Counted from the stretch's first letter, positions 16,577 through 23,923 are shown. The stretch is 41,334 bases of DNA from Candidatus Omnitrophota bacterium (GCA_016206665.1 JACQRC010000085.1:1-41334), one strand, 5' to 3'. Numbers and translations are program-made. Notes: generated from the letters alone by a model not told the origin.

Positions 16577-17644
16577 ATGTTGCTGACGACATCGGTAGGT
16601 AGTTTTCCCAAGCCGGATTATCTCATCAAAGCCCGCAGCCGGTTTCGCAAGAAGGAGATCGGCCAACAGGAGCTGCGCCGGCTCGAGGAGCAATCCACCC
16701 GCGAGTGGATCGCCCGCCAGGAGGATCTGGGCATCGACATCCTCGTGGACGGCGAGCAGTACCGGGGCGACATGGCGACCTACTTTGCGGAGAACCTCGA
16801 GGGCTTCGCCATCAGCTCGCTCGTGCGCTCCTACGGCAACCGGTACTACCGCAAGCCGGTCGTCATCGGGCCGATCCGCCGCAAACGGCCCATCACGATT
16901 GAATGGTTCAAGTTCGCACAGGGCCTGACGAAGAAACCGGTCAAGGGGATGCTCACCGGCCCCTACACCATCATGGACTGGTCCTTCAACGAGCACTATC
17001 CGAACCGGCGCGCGGTGGCCCTGGCGATTGCCCGGGTCATTCACGATGAGGCGAAGGATTTGGAGCGGGCCGGCGCCACATACATTCAGATTGACGAGCC
17101 AGCCCTCTCGACCCGGACCGAGGAGATCGATTTGGCCATCGAGGCGATGAAGATCTGCACCCAGGGGCTGCGGGCCAAGACGATCACGCACATCTGCTAC
17201 GGCGATTTTGCCGCGATCTACCCCAAGATGCTGAAGCTCGCCGTCGATCAGATCGACCTCGAGTTTGCGAACCGCAAGTTCGAGCTGCTTGCGACCTTCA
17301 AGAAGCCGCGGTTCACCAAGGAGGTGGGCCTGGGCGTCGTCGATGTCCACTCCCACCGGACGGAGAGCAAAGAGGAGGTCATCGGCAACATCGAGCAGGC
17401 CCTGAAGGTCTTCAAACCAGAGCAGATCTACGTCGATCCTGACTGTGGCCTCAAGACCCGCACGGTGGATGAGGCCGTGGACAAACTTAGGGTCATCGTG
17501 GAGGCCGCCAGGGAGGTCAGGTCTCGCCTGGGCACTAAGCACTCAGTGCATTCGACTTCGCTCAGCACTGACCCTGAGCGAGCGAAGCGAGTCGAAGGGT
17601 CAGCACTCAGCACTAAGGCCAGGAGGCTCGTCAACAGTAGATGA
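16577..17644 (+). CDS. core-type methionine synthase (MetE catalytic domain only)
   Basis: A 355-residue stand-alone MetE C-terminal domain. The zinc ligands are all present: His205 and Cys207 (THICYGD), Glu229 (IDLEFAN), Cys290 (VDPDCGLKTR); the VDVHSH histidine is at 258. The protein lacks the N-terminal MetE half, like core-MetE enzymes reported to take methyl groups from a methylated corrinoid protein rather than methyl-THF-glutamate. The natural end is near residue 320. The remaining 35 residues (KHSVHSTSLST... onward) are translated from repeat DNA at 17531-17617. It overlaps panB by ATGA (17641-17644). Confidence 0.88.
   Translation: MLLTTSVGSFPKPDYLIKARSRFRKKEIGQQELRRLEEQSTREWIARQEDLGIDILVDGEQYRGDMATYFAENLEGFAISSLVRSYGNRYYRKPVVIGPIRRKRPITIEWFKFAQGLTKKPVKGMLTGPYTIMDWSFNEHYPNRRAVALAIARVIHDEAKDLERAGATYIQIDEPALSTRTEEIDLAIEAMKICTQGLRAKTITHICYGDFAAIYPKMLKLAVDQIDLEFANRKFELLATFKKPRFTKEVGLGVVDVHSHRTESKEEVIGNIEQALKVFKPEQIYVDPDCGLKTRTVDEAVDKLRVIVEAAREVRSRLGTKHSVHSTSLSTDPERAKRVEGSALSTKARRLVNSR
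17531..17617 (+). repeat. CACTCAG heptamers framing a palindromic TTCGACTCGCT element
   Basis: Heptamer words CACTAAG and CACTCAG stand on the left (17533-17547), and CAGCACT twice plus AAGG on the right (17601-17617). Between them, 17569-17602 is a 34-bp palindrome with arms TGACCCT and AGGGTCA around GAGCGAGCGAAGCGAGTCGA. An inverted relative lies at 33927-33977. The whole block is translated as the tail of the core-MetE protein. Confidence 0.85.
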
Positions 17645-18510
17645 CGCGATCCAAGATCACCATCCCGCAACTCCAATCCTGGAAGCATGAGCACCGCAAG
17701 ATCACGATGCTCACGGCCTACGACTATCCTGTGGCCAAGCTGCTCGATGAGGCGGGCATTGACGTCATCTTGGTCGGCGACTCGTTAGGGATGGTCGTCC
17801 TGGGCCAGCCGAACACGACCGGCGTCACCATGGAGCAGATGCTTCATCACGCCAAGGCGGTGCGGCGTGGCGTCTCGTCCGCGCTCTTGGTCGGGGACAT
17901 GCCCTTCGGCTCCTTCCACGCGACACCCGAGGAGGCGATTCGCAATGCGGCGCGGTTCGTCCAGGAGGCCGGGTGCGAGGCCGTCAAATTGGAGTGGCAT
18001 CCTGGCGTCGAACGGATCGCAGAAGCCATCGTCAGGACGGGTATACCCGTCATGGGCCACGTGGGGCTGACGCCGCAGACGGCGAGCCAAACAGGTGGGT
18101 TCATTGTCCAGGGACGGGATGAGGCCTCGGCCCAGCGCATTCTTGACGCAGCACTGGCCTTGGAGCGCGCCGGCTGCTTTGCCATGGTGCTCGAATGCAT
18201 CCCTGAGCCGCTCGCCCAGGACATCACGACGCGGCTCTCGATTCCTGCCATCGGTATCGGCGCGGGGCGGTACTGCGATGGCCAGGTGTTAGTGACCTAC
18301 GACCTGTTAGGCCTGTTTCAGGCCTTCACGCCCAAGTTCGTCAAGCGGTACGCTGATCTCTCGGGGACCATCACCGAGGCCGTCAGCCGATTCAAGCAGG
18401 ATGTGGAGCAGGGGAAATTCCCTGGGGCGGCGCAGGTGTATCACATCAAACAGACCACGGAAGCACGGAAGGTAACAGAAACGAAGGCTACATTACAGGC
18501 TAATCGGTGA
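17641..18510 (+). CDS. panB: 3-methyl-2-oxobutanoate hydroxymethyltransferase
   Basis: A 289-residue PanB that uses methylene-THF to make ketopantoate in coenzyme A synthesis. Signatures: KITMLTAYDYPVAKLLDEAGIDVILVGDSLGMV, LVGDMPFGSF, EAVKLEW, MGHVGLTPQ, and IPAIGIGAGRYCDGQVLV. The use of a one-carbon folate explains its place in this block. The last residues (about QTTEARKV onward) are not conserved-looking, and the stop TGA (18508-18510) lies inside the left arm of the 88-bp palindrome copy 2. Confidence 0.96.
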   Translation: MTRSKITIPQLQSWKHEHRKITMLTAYDYPVAKLLDEAGIDVILVGDSLGMVVLGQPNTTGVTMEQMLHHAKAVRRGVSSALLVGDMPFGSFHATPEEAIRNAARFVQEAGCEAVKLEWHPGVERIAEAIVRTGIPVMGHVGLTPQTASQTGGFIVQGRDEASAQRILDAALALERAGCFAMVLECIPEPLAQDITTRLSIPAIGIGAGRYCDGQVLVTYDLLGLFQAFTPKFVKRYADLSGTITEAVSRFKQDVEQGKFPGAAQVYHIKQTTEARKVTETKATLQANR

Positions 18511-18589
18511 TGCCGGTGATAAAAGCATGATTACGGTGATAAAGCCGATTCTATCACCGTAATCACAGCCTTTATCACTGTAATCACCG
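18505..18589 (+). repeat. 88-bp palindromic element, copy 2
   Basis: Left arm 18505-18541, loop 18542-18551, right arm 18552-18589, again made of CGGTGAT/ATCACCG words and clearly homologous to 7991-8078. It includes the panB stop codon and ends two bases before an ATG that could start the next gene. Both copies have the same orientation. Confidence 0.9.
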
Positions 18590-18605
18590 AATGCAAAAGC
18601 AGTCC

Positions 18606-19265
18606 ATGGCGCTCACCGGTTACTATCCAGTTTCTCTCTTAGTCAAACACAAACCCTGCGTGATCGTGGGCGGAGGAGTGGTCGCCCAGCGCAAGGTGGA
18701 GACGCTGCTGCGCTATGGGGCGAAGATCGCGGTCATCAGCCCAGAGGCGAGACCGGCGCTGGCGCAGCTGACGAAATCCGGCAAGATCCGATGGTTGCGG
18801 CGCAGCTTTCGAGCGACCGATCTCCGCGGGGCCTGGCTGGTCTACGCCTGCACCGATGACCATCACGTCAACGCCGCCGTCTTCCGGGCCGCGCAGCGTC
18901 ATCGCGTTCTCGCCAATATCGTTGATGTGCCGGAGCTTTGCACCTTCATCGCGACCTCGCAGGTCAAGCGCGGGGGCCTCGTCTTTTCCATCACCACCAG
19001 CGGGGGCAGCCCGGCGTTGGCCAAACGCGTGCGGCAGGAAGTCGAGCGGGTCTTCGGGCCTGAATATGGCCGGTTCCTCAGTTTCTTGAACCGGCTGCGG
19101 CCGTCGGTCATGCGGCGCATCGCCACACCCGCGGCCCGCAAGCGGGTCTTTACGCGACTGGCCCGCCGCGATGACATTTTGGAGCTGCTGAAACGCGGCC
19201 GGACACAGCAAGCCCGAGCGCGCGCCGAGCATCTGATTGCGCAGGCCTCGAATCATGGCGGTTAA
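18606..19265 (+). CDS. precorrin-2 dehydrogenase / sirohydrochlorin ferrochelatase domain (Met8/CysG-N type)
   Basis: About 219 residues: YYPVSLLVKHKPCVIVGGGVVAQRKVETLLRYGAKIAVISPE is the NAD-binding start of the siroheme synthase N-terminal family, followed by YACTDDHHVNAAVF with the candidate catalytic Asp and TSGGSPALAKRVRQEVE. It oxidises precorrin-2 to sirohydrochlorin and may insert iron. I use the ATG at 18606 (MALTGYYPV); an ATG at 18591 is also in frame but touches the palindrome. It opens the tetrapyrrole block; the SAM methyltransferase half is separately encoded in the CobA-HemD fusion at 24067. Confidence 0.9.
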   Translation: MALTGYYPVSLLVKHKPCVIVGGGVVAQRKVETLLRYGAKIAVISPEARPALAQLTKSGKIRWLRRSFRATDLRGAWLVYACTDDHHVNAAVFRAAQRHRVLANIVDVPELCTFIATSQVKRGGLVFSITTSGGSPALAKRVRQEVERVFGPEYGRFLSFLNRLRPSVMRRIATPAARKRVFTRLARRDDILELLKRGRTQQARARAEHLIAQASNHGG

Positions 19266-19710
19266 CATGCTGCAGCTACACATCGCCCTCTCGATCTTCA
19301 GCTACGGCGCCTTTCTGATCGCGTTCGTGAGCGGCATCCTGTTCCTGGTCTTGGAGCGGCAGCTCAAGCACAAGCAATTGGGCCGCCTGTTCCGCTGGCT
19401 GCCGCCGCTGTCGCTGCTCGACCGGCTCAACTACCTATCGATCACCATCGGCTTCGGGGCCTTTTCCATCGGCCTCGTCCTCGGGACGATTTTGGCCGTC
19501 CAGTCGCTGGGGGCGCATTGGTTGAGTGATGGGAAGGTGTGGCTATCGATGGTGACCTGGGTGGCGTACGCGGTCCTGTGGTCGATTCGGGTGAGCTCCA
19601 GCCTGCGCGGACGCAAAGTGGCGATTCTGTCGATTCTCGGTTTCAGCCTAGTGCTGTGGACGTTGTTTGGTGGGCGGTATGTGCTGCCCACGTGGCATGC
19701 GTACCTGTGA
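19255..19710 (+). CDS. hemX: short CcsA/HemX-family membrane protein
   Basis: About 151 residues with four predicted membrane helices. It resembles the C-terminal half of CcsA/HemX proteins (LPPLSLLDRLNYLSITIGFGAFSIGLVLG, then WVAYAVLWSIRV...LRGRKVAILSILGF). Family members usually have around 270 residues and eight helices, so the N-terminal half is missing or was never present. The WWD heme-handling motif is not recognisable. Position directly before hemA mirrors B. subtilis hemA-hemX, where HemX limits GluTR level; a similar role is an inference. The stop TGA abuts a heptamer repeat. Start could also be ATG 19267. Confidence 0.7.
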   Translation: MAVNMLQLHIALSIFSYGAFLIAFVSGILFLVLERQLKHKQLGRLFRWLPPLSLLDRLNYLSITIGFGAFSIGLVLGTILAVQSLGAHWLSDGKVWLSMVTWVAYAVLWSIRVSSSLRGRKVAILSILGFSLVLWTLFGGRYVLPTWHAYL

Positions 19711-19744
19711 GTGGCGAGTGACTAGTGAATAGTGAATAGTGACT
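19710..19744 (+). repeat. AGTGACG-type heptamer repeat between hemX-like and hemA
   Basis: Units AGTGGCG (19710), AGTGACT (19717), AGTGAAT (19724), AGTGAAT (19731), AGTGACT (19738). The first A is the last base of the upstream TGA stop (19708-19710). A purine-rich segment with GAGAGGGTAGGG precedes the hemA GTG. Confidence 0.9.
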
Positions 19745-19774
19745 GGCAAAGGGGCAAGGTGAGAGGGTAGGGTA

Positions 19775-20848
19775 GTGCAGATTCTCGTGGTGGGGGTGAA
19801 TCATCAGACCGCACCGGTGGAGGTGCGCGAGCGGCTGGCCTTGGCCAAAAGCCGGCTCGGCGAGGCGCTGCACGCGGCGCGAAGCCATGGCCATCTGGCG
19901 GAATGCGTGATGCTCTCGACCTGCAACCGCGTCGAGCTCTACGGGGTCGTTCCGGAAGCCGATGGCCAGGTGGAACGGCTGAAGGACTTTTTTCAGCGAT
20001 ACAGCCAGTTAGAGCTGCCGCTGTTAGATCAGGTCCTGTACAGCTTCCAACAGCCGAACAGCATCCGGCATCTCTTTCGCGTCGCCAGCGGGCTGGATTC
20101 GATGGTCATCGGCGAGAGCGAGGTGTTGGGACAGGTAAAAGAGGCCTACGAGATCGCCCGCGGGCAGGGGACGACCGGCAAGGTCTTCAACGTCCTCTTT
20201 CAGAAGGCCCTGAATGCGGCCAAGGAGGTGCGCACGCAGACCGGCATCAACCGGGGCGCCACCTCGGTGGGCTCGGTGGCGGTCCGGCTGGCGCAAAAGA
20301 TTTTTGGGCCGTTGCAGCGCCACACCATTCTCATCATCGGGGCCGGTGCCATGGGGGAGCTGACCCTGCGCCACCTCGTCAAGTGTGGCGCCGAATCGAT
20401 TCTGGTCTCGAACCGCTCCTACGATCGCGCGGTGGCGCTGGCCGAGCAGTGGGGCGGTCAGGCGATGACCTTCGAGCAGTTGGAGCAGGGCCTGGCCCAG
20501 GCGGACATCGTGATCAGCTCAACCGGAGCGCCCCACGCGGTGCTATCGGCATCCCAGGTGCAGGCGGCGATGCGCGCGCGCCGGAAACGGCCGCTCTTCA
20601 TCATCGACATCGCGGTGCCGCGCGATGTGGAGAGCTCCGCCGGCTCGTTGGACAACGTCTATCTCTACAACATCGACGACTTGCAGGGCATCGTGGAGGG
20701 CCATCGAGCGCAGCGCGAAGAGGCGGCCGCCGCGTCGCAGGCCATCATCGACCGGAAGGTGCGTCTGTTCATGGAGTGGCTCGCGACCAATGGCACGCCC
20801 CTTGCGGCTGGGCACGCGCGGCAGCCGGCTGGCTCTCGCCCAGACTGA
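19775..20848 (+). CDS. hemA: glutamyl-tRNA reductase, short C-terminus
   Basis: A 357-residue GluTR that reduces Glu-tRNA(Glu) to glutamate-1-semialdehyde with NADPH. Catalytic Cys50 is in LSTCNRVELYG; further signatures are FRVASGLDSMVIGESEVLGQVKEAY, IIGAGAMGELTLRHL and IDIAVPRDVE. The start is GTG. Typical bacterial GluTRs have 415-460 residues; here only the first helix of the C-terminal dimerisation domain remains (EAAAASQAIIDRKVRLFMEWL), and the end is read through the overlapping start of hemC (59-base overlap). Whether it still forms the V-shaped dimer is open. Confidence 0.93.
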   Translation: MQILVVGVNHQTAPVEVRERLALAKSRLGEALHAARSHGHLAECVMLSTCNRVELYGVVPEADGQVERLKDFFQRYSQLELPLLDQVLYSFQQPNSIRHLFRVASGLDSMVIGESEVLGQVKEAYEIARGQGTTGKVFNVLFQKALNAAKEVRTQTGINRGATSVGSVAVRLAQKIFGPLQRHTILIIGAGAMGELTLRHLVKCGAESILVSNRSYDRAVALAEQWGGQAMTFEQLEQGLAQADIVISSTGAPHAVLSASQVQAAMRARRKRPLFIIDIAVPRDVESSAGSLDNVYLYNIDDLQGIVEGHRAQREEAAAASQAIIDRKVRLFMEWLATNGTPLAAGHARQPAGSRPD

Positions 20849-21695
20849 ACTGGTTCGGCAGCGTCTCGCTGCCGTCGGCTGTGGCTGTGAGCTGGTCATC
20901 ATCAAGGCCGAGGCAGACCAGCGCCCGGATGCTCCGCTGGTCGCCATCAGCGGGGAGGGGATCTTTGTCAAGGAATTGGAAGCAGCGCTCACCGCAGGGC
21001 GCATCGACGCTGCCGTCCATAGCCTGAAGGATTTGCCGACGACGCTGGGCCGCGGATTGACGCTGGGCGCGGTGCTGCCGCGCGAAGATCCGCGCGATGC
21101 GTTAGTGGCGCGCGATGTCAAGACGTTCGAGGCGTTGCCGCAGCGGGCGCGCGTGGCGACCTCAAGTCCCCGCCGGCGCAGCCAACTGCTCCATCGCCGT
21201 CCTGATGTGCAGTTCGTCGAGATTCGCGGCAATGTGGACACCCGGCTGCGCAAGCTGCGCGAGGAAGGGCTCGACGCGCTCATCGTGGCCTACTGTGGCC
21301 TGAAGCGGCTGGGCCTTGCTGACCAGGTGACGCAGGTGCTGCCGACGGAGTTGATGCTGCCGGAGCCTGGGCAGGGGGCGCTCGCCGTGGAAATCCGCGC
21401 CGATGATGCCGCGACGCGCAAGCTGGTTTCACCACTCAACGACTCAGCCACGCAGGCCTGCATCGAGGCGGAACGCAGCCTGCTCCTCGCCCTCGGCGGC
21501 GGCTGCCGCGTCCCGATCGCTGCGCTGGGAACGATTACCGACAACAAACTCTCGCTGGAAGGCGGTGTCTGGTCCGCGGACGGGCAACATCTGGTGCGGA
21601 TGAAGATTTCAGGCAGTGTGAATCAGCCCAAGGAGCTCGGTCAACATCTCGCTAGCCAGTTGCGACAGGCGGGTGCTGACCGGTTGCTCAAATGA
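20790..21695 (+). CDS. hemC: porphobilinogen deaminase (hydroxymethylbilane synthase)
   Basis: A 301-residue enzyme that joins four porphobilinogens. RLGTRGSRLALAQTE starts the protein; GRIDAAVHSLKDLPT carries the catalytic Asp; ATSSPRRRSQL holds the Arg residues; Cys239 in LGGGCRVPIAALG is the dipyrromethane attachment site. The ATG at 20790 lies inside the hemA 3' end in another frame; the longer open frame upstream is a hemA shadow. It is the last intact hem gene before the island at 21.7-24.1 kb. Confidence 0.96.
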   Translation: MARPLRLGTRGSRLALAQTELVRQRLAAVGCGCELVIIKAEADQRPDAPLVAISGEGIFVKELEAALTAGRIDAAVHSLKDLPTTLGRGLTLGAVLPREDPRDALVARDVKTFEALPQRARVATSSPRRRSQLLHRRPDVQFVEIRGNVDTRLRKLREEGLDALIVAYCGLKRLGLADQVTQVLPTELMLPEPGQGALAVEIRADDAATRKLVSPLNDSATQACIEAERSLLLALGGGCRVPIAALGTITDNKLSLEGGVWSADGQHLVRMKISGSVNQPKELGQHLASQLRQAGADRLLK

Positions 21696-21730
21696 TACCA
21701 TGAAAATCGGATATCATCTGTTTGATTTCC

Positions 21731-22243
21731 ATGGTGCGGCAACTGCCTCCCTGGCACGAAAACCTTCGGAAGCGCCAGGTCAAATCACCGAAGATCTATC
21801 TGCGCGACAGCGGGCTGTTGCATCAACTCTTAGGGATCCGGTCAGCGCAGGAGTTGCTGGGTCATCCCAAAGGCGGCGCCTCGTGGGAGGGGTATGCCAT
21901 CGAGGAGACCTTGAAGATCCTGCAACCCGATGACGCCTCCTTCTGGGCCACGCACCAAGGCGCGGAGCTCGATCTGTTCCTGATCAAGGACGGGCGTCGG
22001 CTCGGGGTGGAGGTGAAGCGCGTGGACGCGCCGACCCTCACCCCGTCGATGCGCATCGCGCATGACGACCTGCGGCTCGAGCGCCTCGTGGTCCTCTATC
22101 CCGGGACGGCGCGCTATGCGCTGTCCGACTGGGCGTCCGTGATGCCGTTAGCGGTCCTGGCCGAGGGCAACGCGCAGGCCCTGTTTCCACGCCGGCCGCG
22201 CTCCCGCACCCATCGCAGGACAGCCCGCAGGCGCCCGGGGTGA
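21731..22243 (+). pseudogene. C-terminal remnant of a DUF4143 AAA+ ATPase
   Basis: The 170 codons match the DUF4143 C-terminal domain: RQLPPWHENLRKRQVKSPKIYLRDSGLLHQLLGI, LGHPKGGASWEGYAIEE, FWATHQGAELDLFLIKDGRRLGVEVKR and LTPSMRIAHDDL. The AAA+ ATPase half that normally precedes it (about 200 residues with Walker motifs) is absent; the remnant begins 35 bases after hemC. The ending PRRPRSRTHRRTARRRPG looks non-native. I read it as a broken, horizontally acquired gene. Expression of the nuclease-like DUF4143 part alone cannot be excluded. Confidence 0.8.
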
Positions 22244-22325
22244 TCCGTGGCGGAGAGGAATACAGGCACAACGATCTCCAGAGGCGAGAGTTCCATAAGA
22301 GGAGAGGAGTAGGAGGAGAGGAGGA

Positions 22326-22444
22326 GTAGACGCTTTACGCATTTCTTGTGGCTGCCATAGGTTACAAATAAATTCTGGGTGATGGTCTTGGAAGGAATTA
22401 ATTCATAACTCCTTTAGATATATATTTTTACATAAAGCGTCTAC
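22326..22444 (+). repeat. AT-rich MITE-like element with 12-bp inverted ends
   Basis: GTAGACGCTTTA (22326-22337) is the exact reverse complement of TAAAGCGTCTAC (22433-22444); allowing two mismatches the arms extend to 16 bp. The 119-bp unit has an AT-rich interior unlike the GC-rich surroundings and no ORF. On its left is a purine-rich GGAGGAGAGGAGGAG tract and on its right tandem copies of GCGTCTACGCA. It lies in the 297-base gap between the DUF4143 remnant and the tRNA. Confidence 0.6.
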
Positions 22445-22479
22445 GCAGCGTCTACGCAGCTACGCAGCAGAAACACAGA

Positions 22480-22528
22480 GGCGCTTCGGTGACTCTGTGG
22501 CAGGGGCAACGTCGCGGCGCTTCGGTGA
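22480..22528 (+). repeat. 13-bp direct repeat upstream of the tRNA
   Basis: GGCGCTTCGGTGA occurs at 22480-22492 and again at 22516-22528, followed by TTTGGTGATTAC and then the tRNA. The GGTGAT word recalls the 88-bp palindrome. Function unknown. Confidence 0.6.
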
Positions 22529-22540
22529 TTTGGTGATTAC

Positions 22541-22614
22541 GCGCCAGTAGCTCAGTTGGATAGAGCATCAGCCTCCGGAGCTGAGGGTCGGTGGTTCGAG
22601 CCCACCCTGGCGCA
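22541..22614 (+). tRNA. tRNA-Arg (anticodon CCG)
   Basis: A complete 74-base cloverleaf: acceptor GCGCCAG/CTGGCGC, D arm GCTC...GAGC, anticodon stem TCAGC/GCTGA with loop CTCCGGA (anticodon CCG, reading CGG), variable loop GGGTC, T stem GGTGG/CCACC with loop TTCGAGC, discriminator A. CCA is not encoded. It lies on the same strand inside the hem gene block, in the island between hemC and cobA-hemD; tRNA genes are common integration sites. Confidence 0.95.
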
Positions 22615-22630
22615 CGACTTCATTATTAGG

Positions 22631-22706
22631 GCCGGCAGGGGTCCTGGCTCGGGCGGCGGGCTCCGCTACCGCGGCTCCGCCGGCCCCCCTCGCCACCCCT
22701 GCCGGC
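22631..22706 (+). repeat. GC-rich hairpin directly after tRNA-Arg
   Basis: GCCGGCAGGGGT (22631-22642) pairs with ACCCCTGCCGGC (22695-22706), with further internal self-complementarity (CCGCTACCGCGG). It starts 17 bases after the tRNA 3' end and could help end the tRNA transcript, although no T-run follows. The motif recurs in reverse at 23508-23526. Confidence 0.75.
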
Positions 22707-22807
22707 TGTCGAGAGAGATATGACGAATGAGAATCGGGTGATCCCGTCGGGACGACGTAAGTCGCTGCGCGAATTGAATCCAGCACTAATTTGGGGACAA
22801 AAACGAA

Positions 22808-23476
22808 TTGGCGGTTTCGCATAAGGTCTTCAACATTGTTGTTGTGATTTTGATTTTTGGTGGAGTGGCGCTCTATTCGGCGTCGCAAAAGACGACGCCA
22901 ACCACGAACCAATCCACCGATGAGCACTGGCAGCTGTTGACCACAGGGACGCTCGCGGTTGCACATGTGGAACGACGGCTCTACGAAAAAGAAGGATCGA
23001 ACCACTTCTTCATTCGCGTGCGTCTCACCAACGTGATTCAGCAGTCCATTGGGGTCGACCTTGCTCATTATTGGCAGGTCATCTATCCCAACCAATGGGG
23101 CATACACCAGGAAGATCATCGCACGATGATCGACGAAAAGCACATGGTCGATGAACCCCTGGACAATCAGCAAAAGGAGCAGCTGATCACTGAGTATCAT
23201 GCGAGGAAACTGACGATGGTCAAGCCAGGGCAAGCCGTCGACTATTACCGGGAATTCAATGCGAGCGGACGAGCGGATGTGGATCGGGGTCACGGCAACT
23301 ATTTTATTCTCAGCTTGGACGGACGCGTCTTGGTTACCGATGGAAGCCGTGTGGAAGCGCTCGACTGCACATGGGGACCAAGGCACTCTGGATGCGGTGA
23401 TCTCGTGATACCATTCCCAGTCAGGTGGCAGGGCGTTCCGCCCGATGGTCGCATTATCACTGAGCGATTGGATTGA
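22808..23476 (+). CDS. unknown membrane-anchored exported protein
   Basis: A 222-residue protein starting with TTG (GGGGAC at 22793-22798 as possible ribosome site). One N-terminal membrane helix (about residues 8-24, VFNIVVVILIFGGVALYSA) is followed by a hydrophilic domain with a predicted beta-rich middle (HFFIRVRLTNVIQQSIGVDL) and a C-terminal pair of cysteines (ALDCTWGPRHSGCGDLVIPFP). I do not recognise the family. Base composition is lower in GC than the hem genes, and it sits between inverted repeats, both suggesting acquisition. Confidence 0.65.
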   Translation: MAVSHKVFNIVVVILIFGGVALYSASQKTTPTTNQSTDEHWQLLTTGTLAVAHVERRLYEKEGSNHFFIRVRLTNVIQQSIGVDLAHYWQVIYPNQWGIHQEDHRTMIDEKHMVDEPLDNQQKEQLITEYHARKLTMVKPGQAVDYYREFNASGRADVDRGHGNYFILSLDGRVLVTDGSRVEALDCTWGPRHSGCGDLVIPFPVRWQGVPPDGRIITERLD

Positions 23477-23567
23477 GGAGCGGGGTGGCGAGCGGGCGTA
23501 CGCCCCGGCCAGGACCCCTGCCGGCCATTGATTAAAAGAACAGGATGAAAGGAAGCGTTGTAGCGTC

Positions 23568-23900
23568 ATGCCTGCGCCCACGACGATGACCCAGACCACC
23601 GACCACGCCCTCAAGCTCCTCTGGCCCGACGGCCACGAGAGCATCTATCCGGCGCGTGAGCTGCGGCTGGCCTGCCCGTGCGCGGGATGCGTGGACGAGA
23701 TGACGGGGCAGCGCAGGCTGCTCGCAAACGCCGTAGCGCAGGACGTGCGGCCGCTGGCCATCAGTCCTGTCGGTCGGTATGCGATTCATATCCGGTGGTC
23801 TGACGGGCATGATACCGGAATTTATTCCTTCGAGCGATTGAGGAAAAGGTGTCCATGCGAAGCGTGCGCTACGCAAAAAGGCCAGGTCAAAAGTCGATAG
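23568..23900 (+). CDS. DUF971 family protein
   Basis: A 110-residue DUF971 (GBBH-like N-terminal) protein: LKLLWPDGHESIYPARELRLACPCAGCVDE and IRWSDGHDTGIYSFERLRKRCPCEAC. The two CPCxxC knuckles suggest metal or Fe-S binding; DUF971 is also known fused or next to Fe-S carrier (ApbC/Mrp) proteins. AAAGGAAG at 23548-23555 lies 12 bases before the ATG at 23568; ATG at 23586 is an alternative start. It is the first gene back in the hem block after the island. Confidence 0.85.
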   Translation: MPAPTTMTQTTDHALKLLWPDGHESIYPARELRLACPCAGCVDEMTGQRRLLANAVAQDVRPLAISPVGRYAIHIRWSDGHDTGIYSFERLRKRCPCEACATQKGQVKSR

Positions 23901-23923
23901 ACTACGTAGAGGAATTTCGTTTG

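Larger units (their letters stand above)
22630..23526. repeat. 19-bp inverted repeat flanking an 860-bp cassette
   Basis: GGCCGGCAGGGGTCCTGGC at 22630-22648 is exactly inverted at 23508-23526. The enclosed segment holds the unknown 222-residue protein at 22808 and nothing else coding. It lies directly downstream of tRNA-Arg. Whether this is a mobilised cassette or two copies of a common intergenic palindrome cannot be decided from one sequence. Confidence 0.6.

Noticed and set aside
18498..18600. Riboswitch before the precorrin-2 dehydrogenase gene
   Set aside because: The structured segment is the second copy of the palindrome also found at 7991 and has no conserved aptamer core such as a cobalamin box.
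23532..23876. 114-residue minus-strand frame opposite DUF971
   Set aside because: The plus-strand DUF971 motifs with two CPCxxC knuckles are convincing; the minus frame is a shadow.
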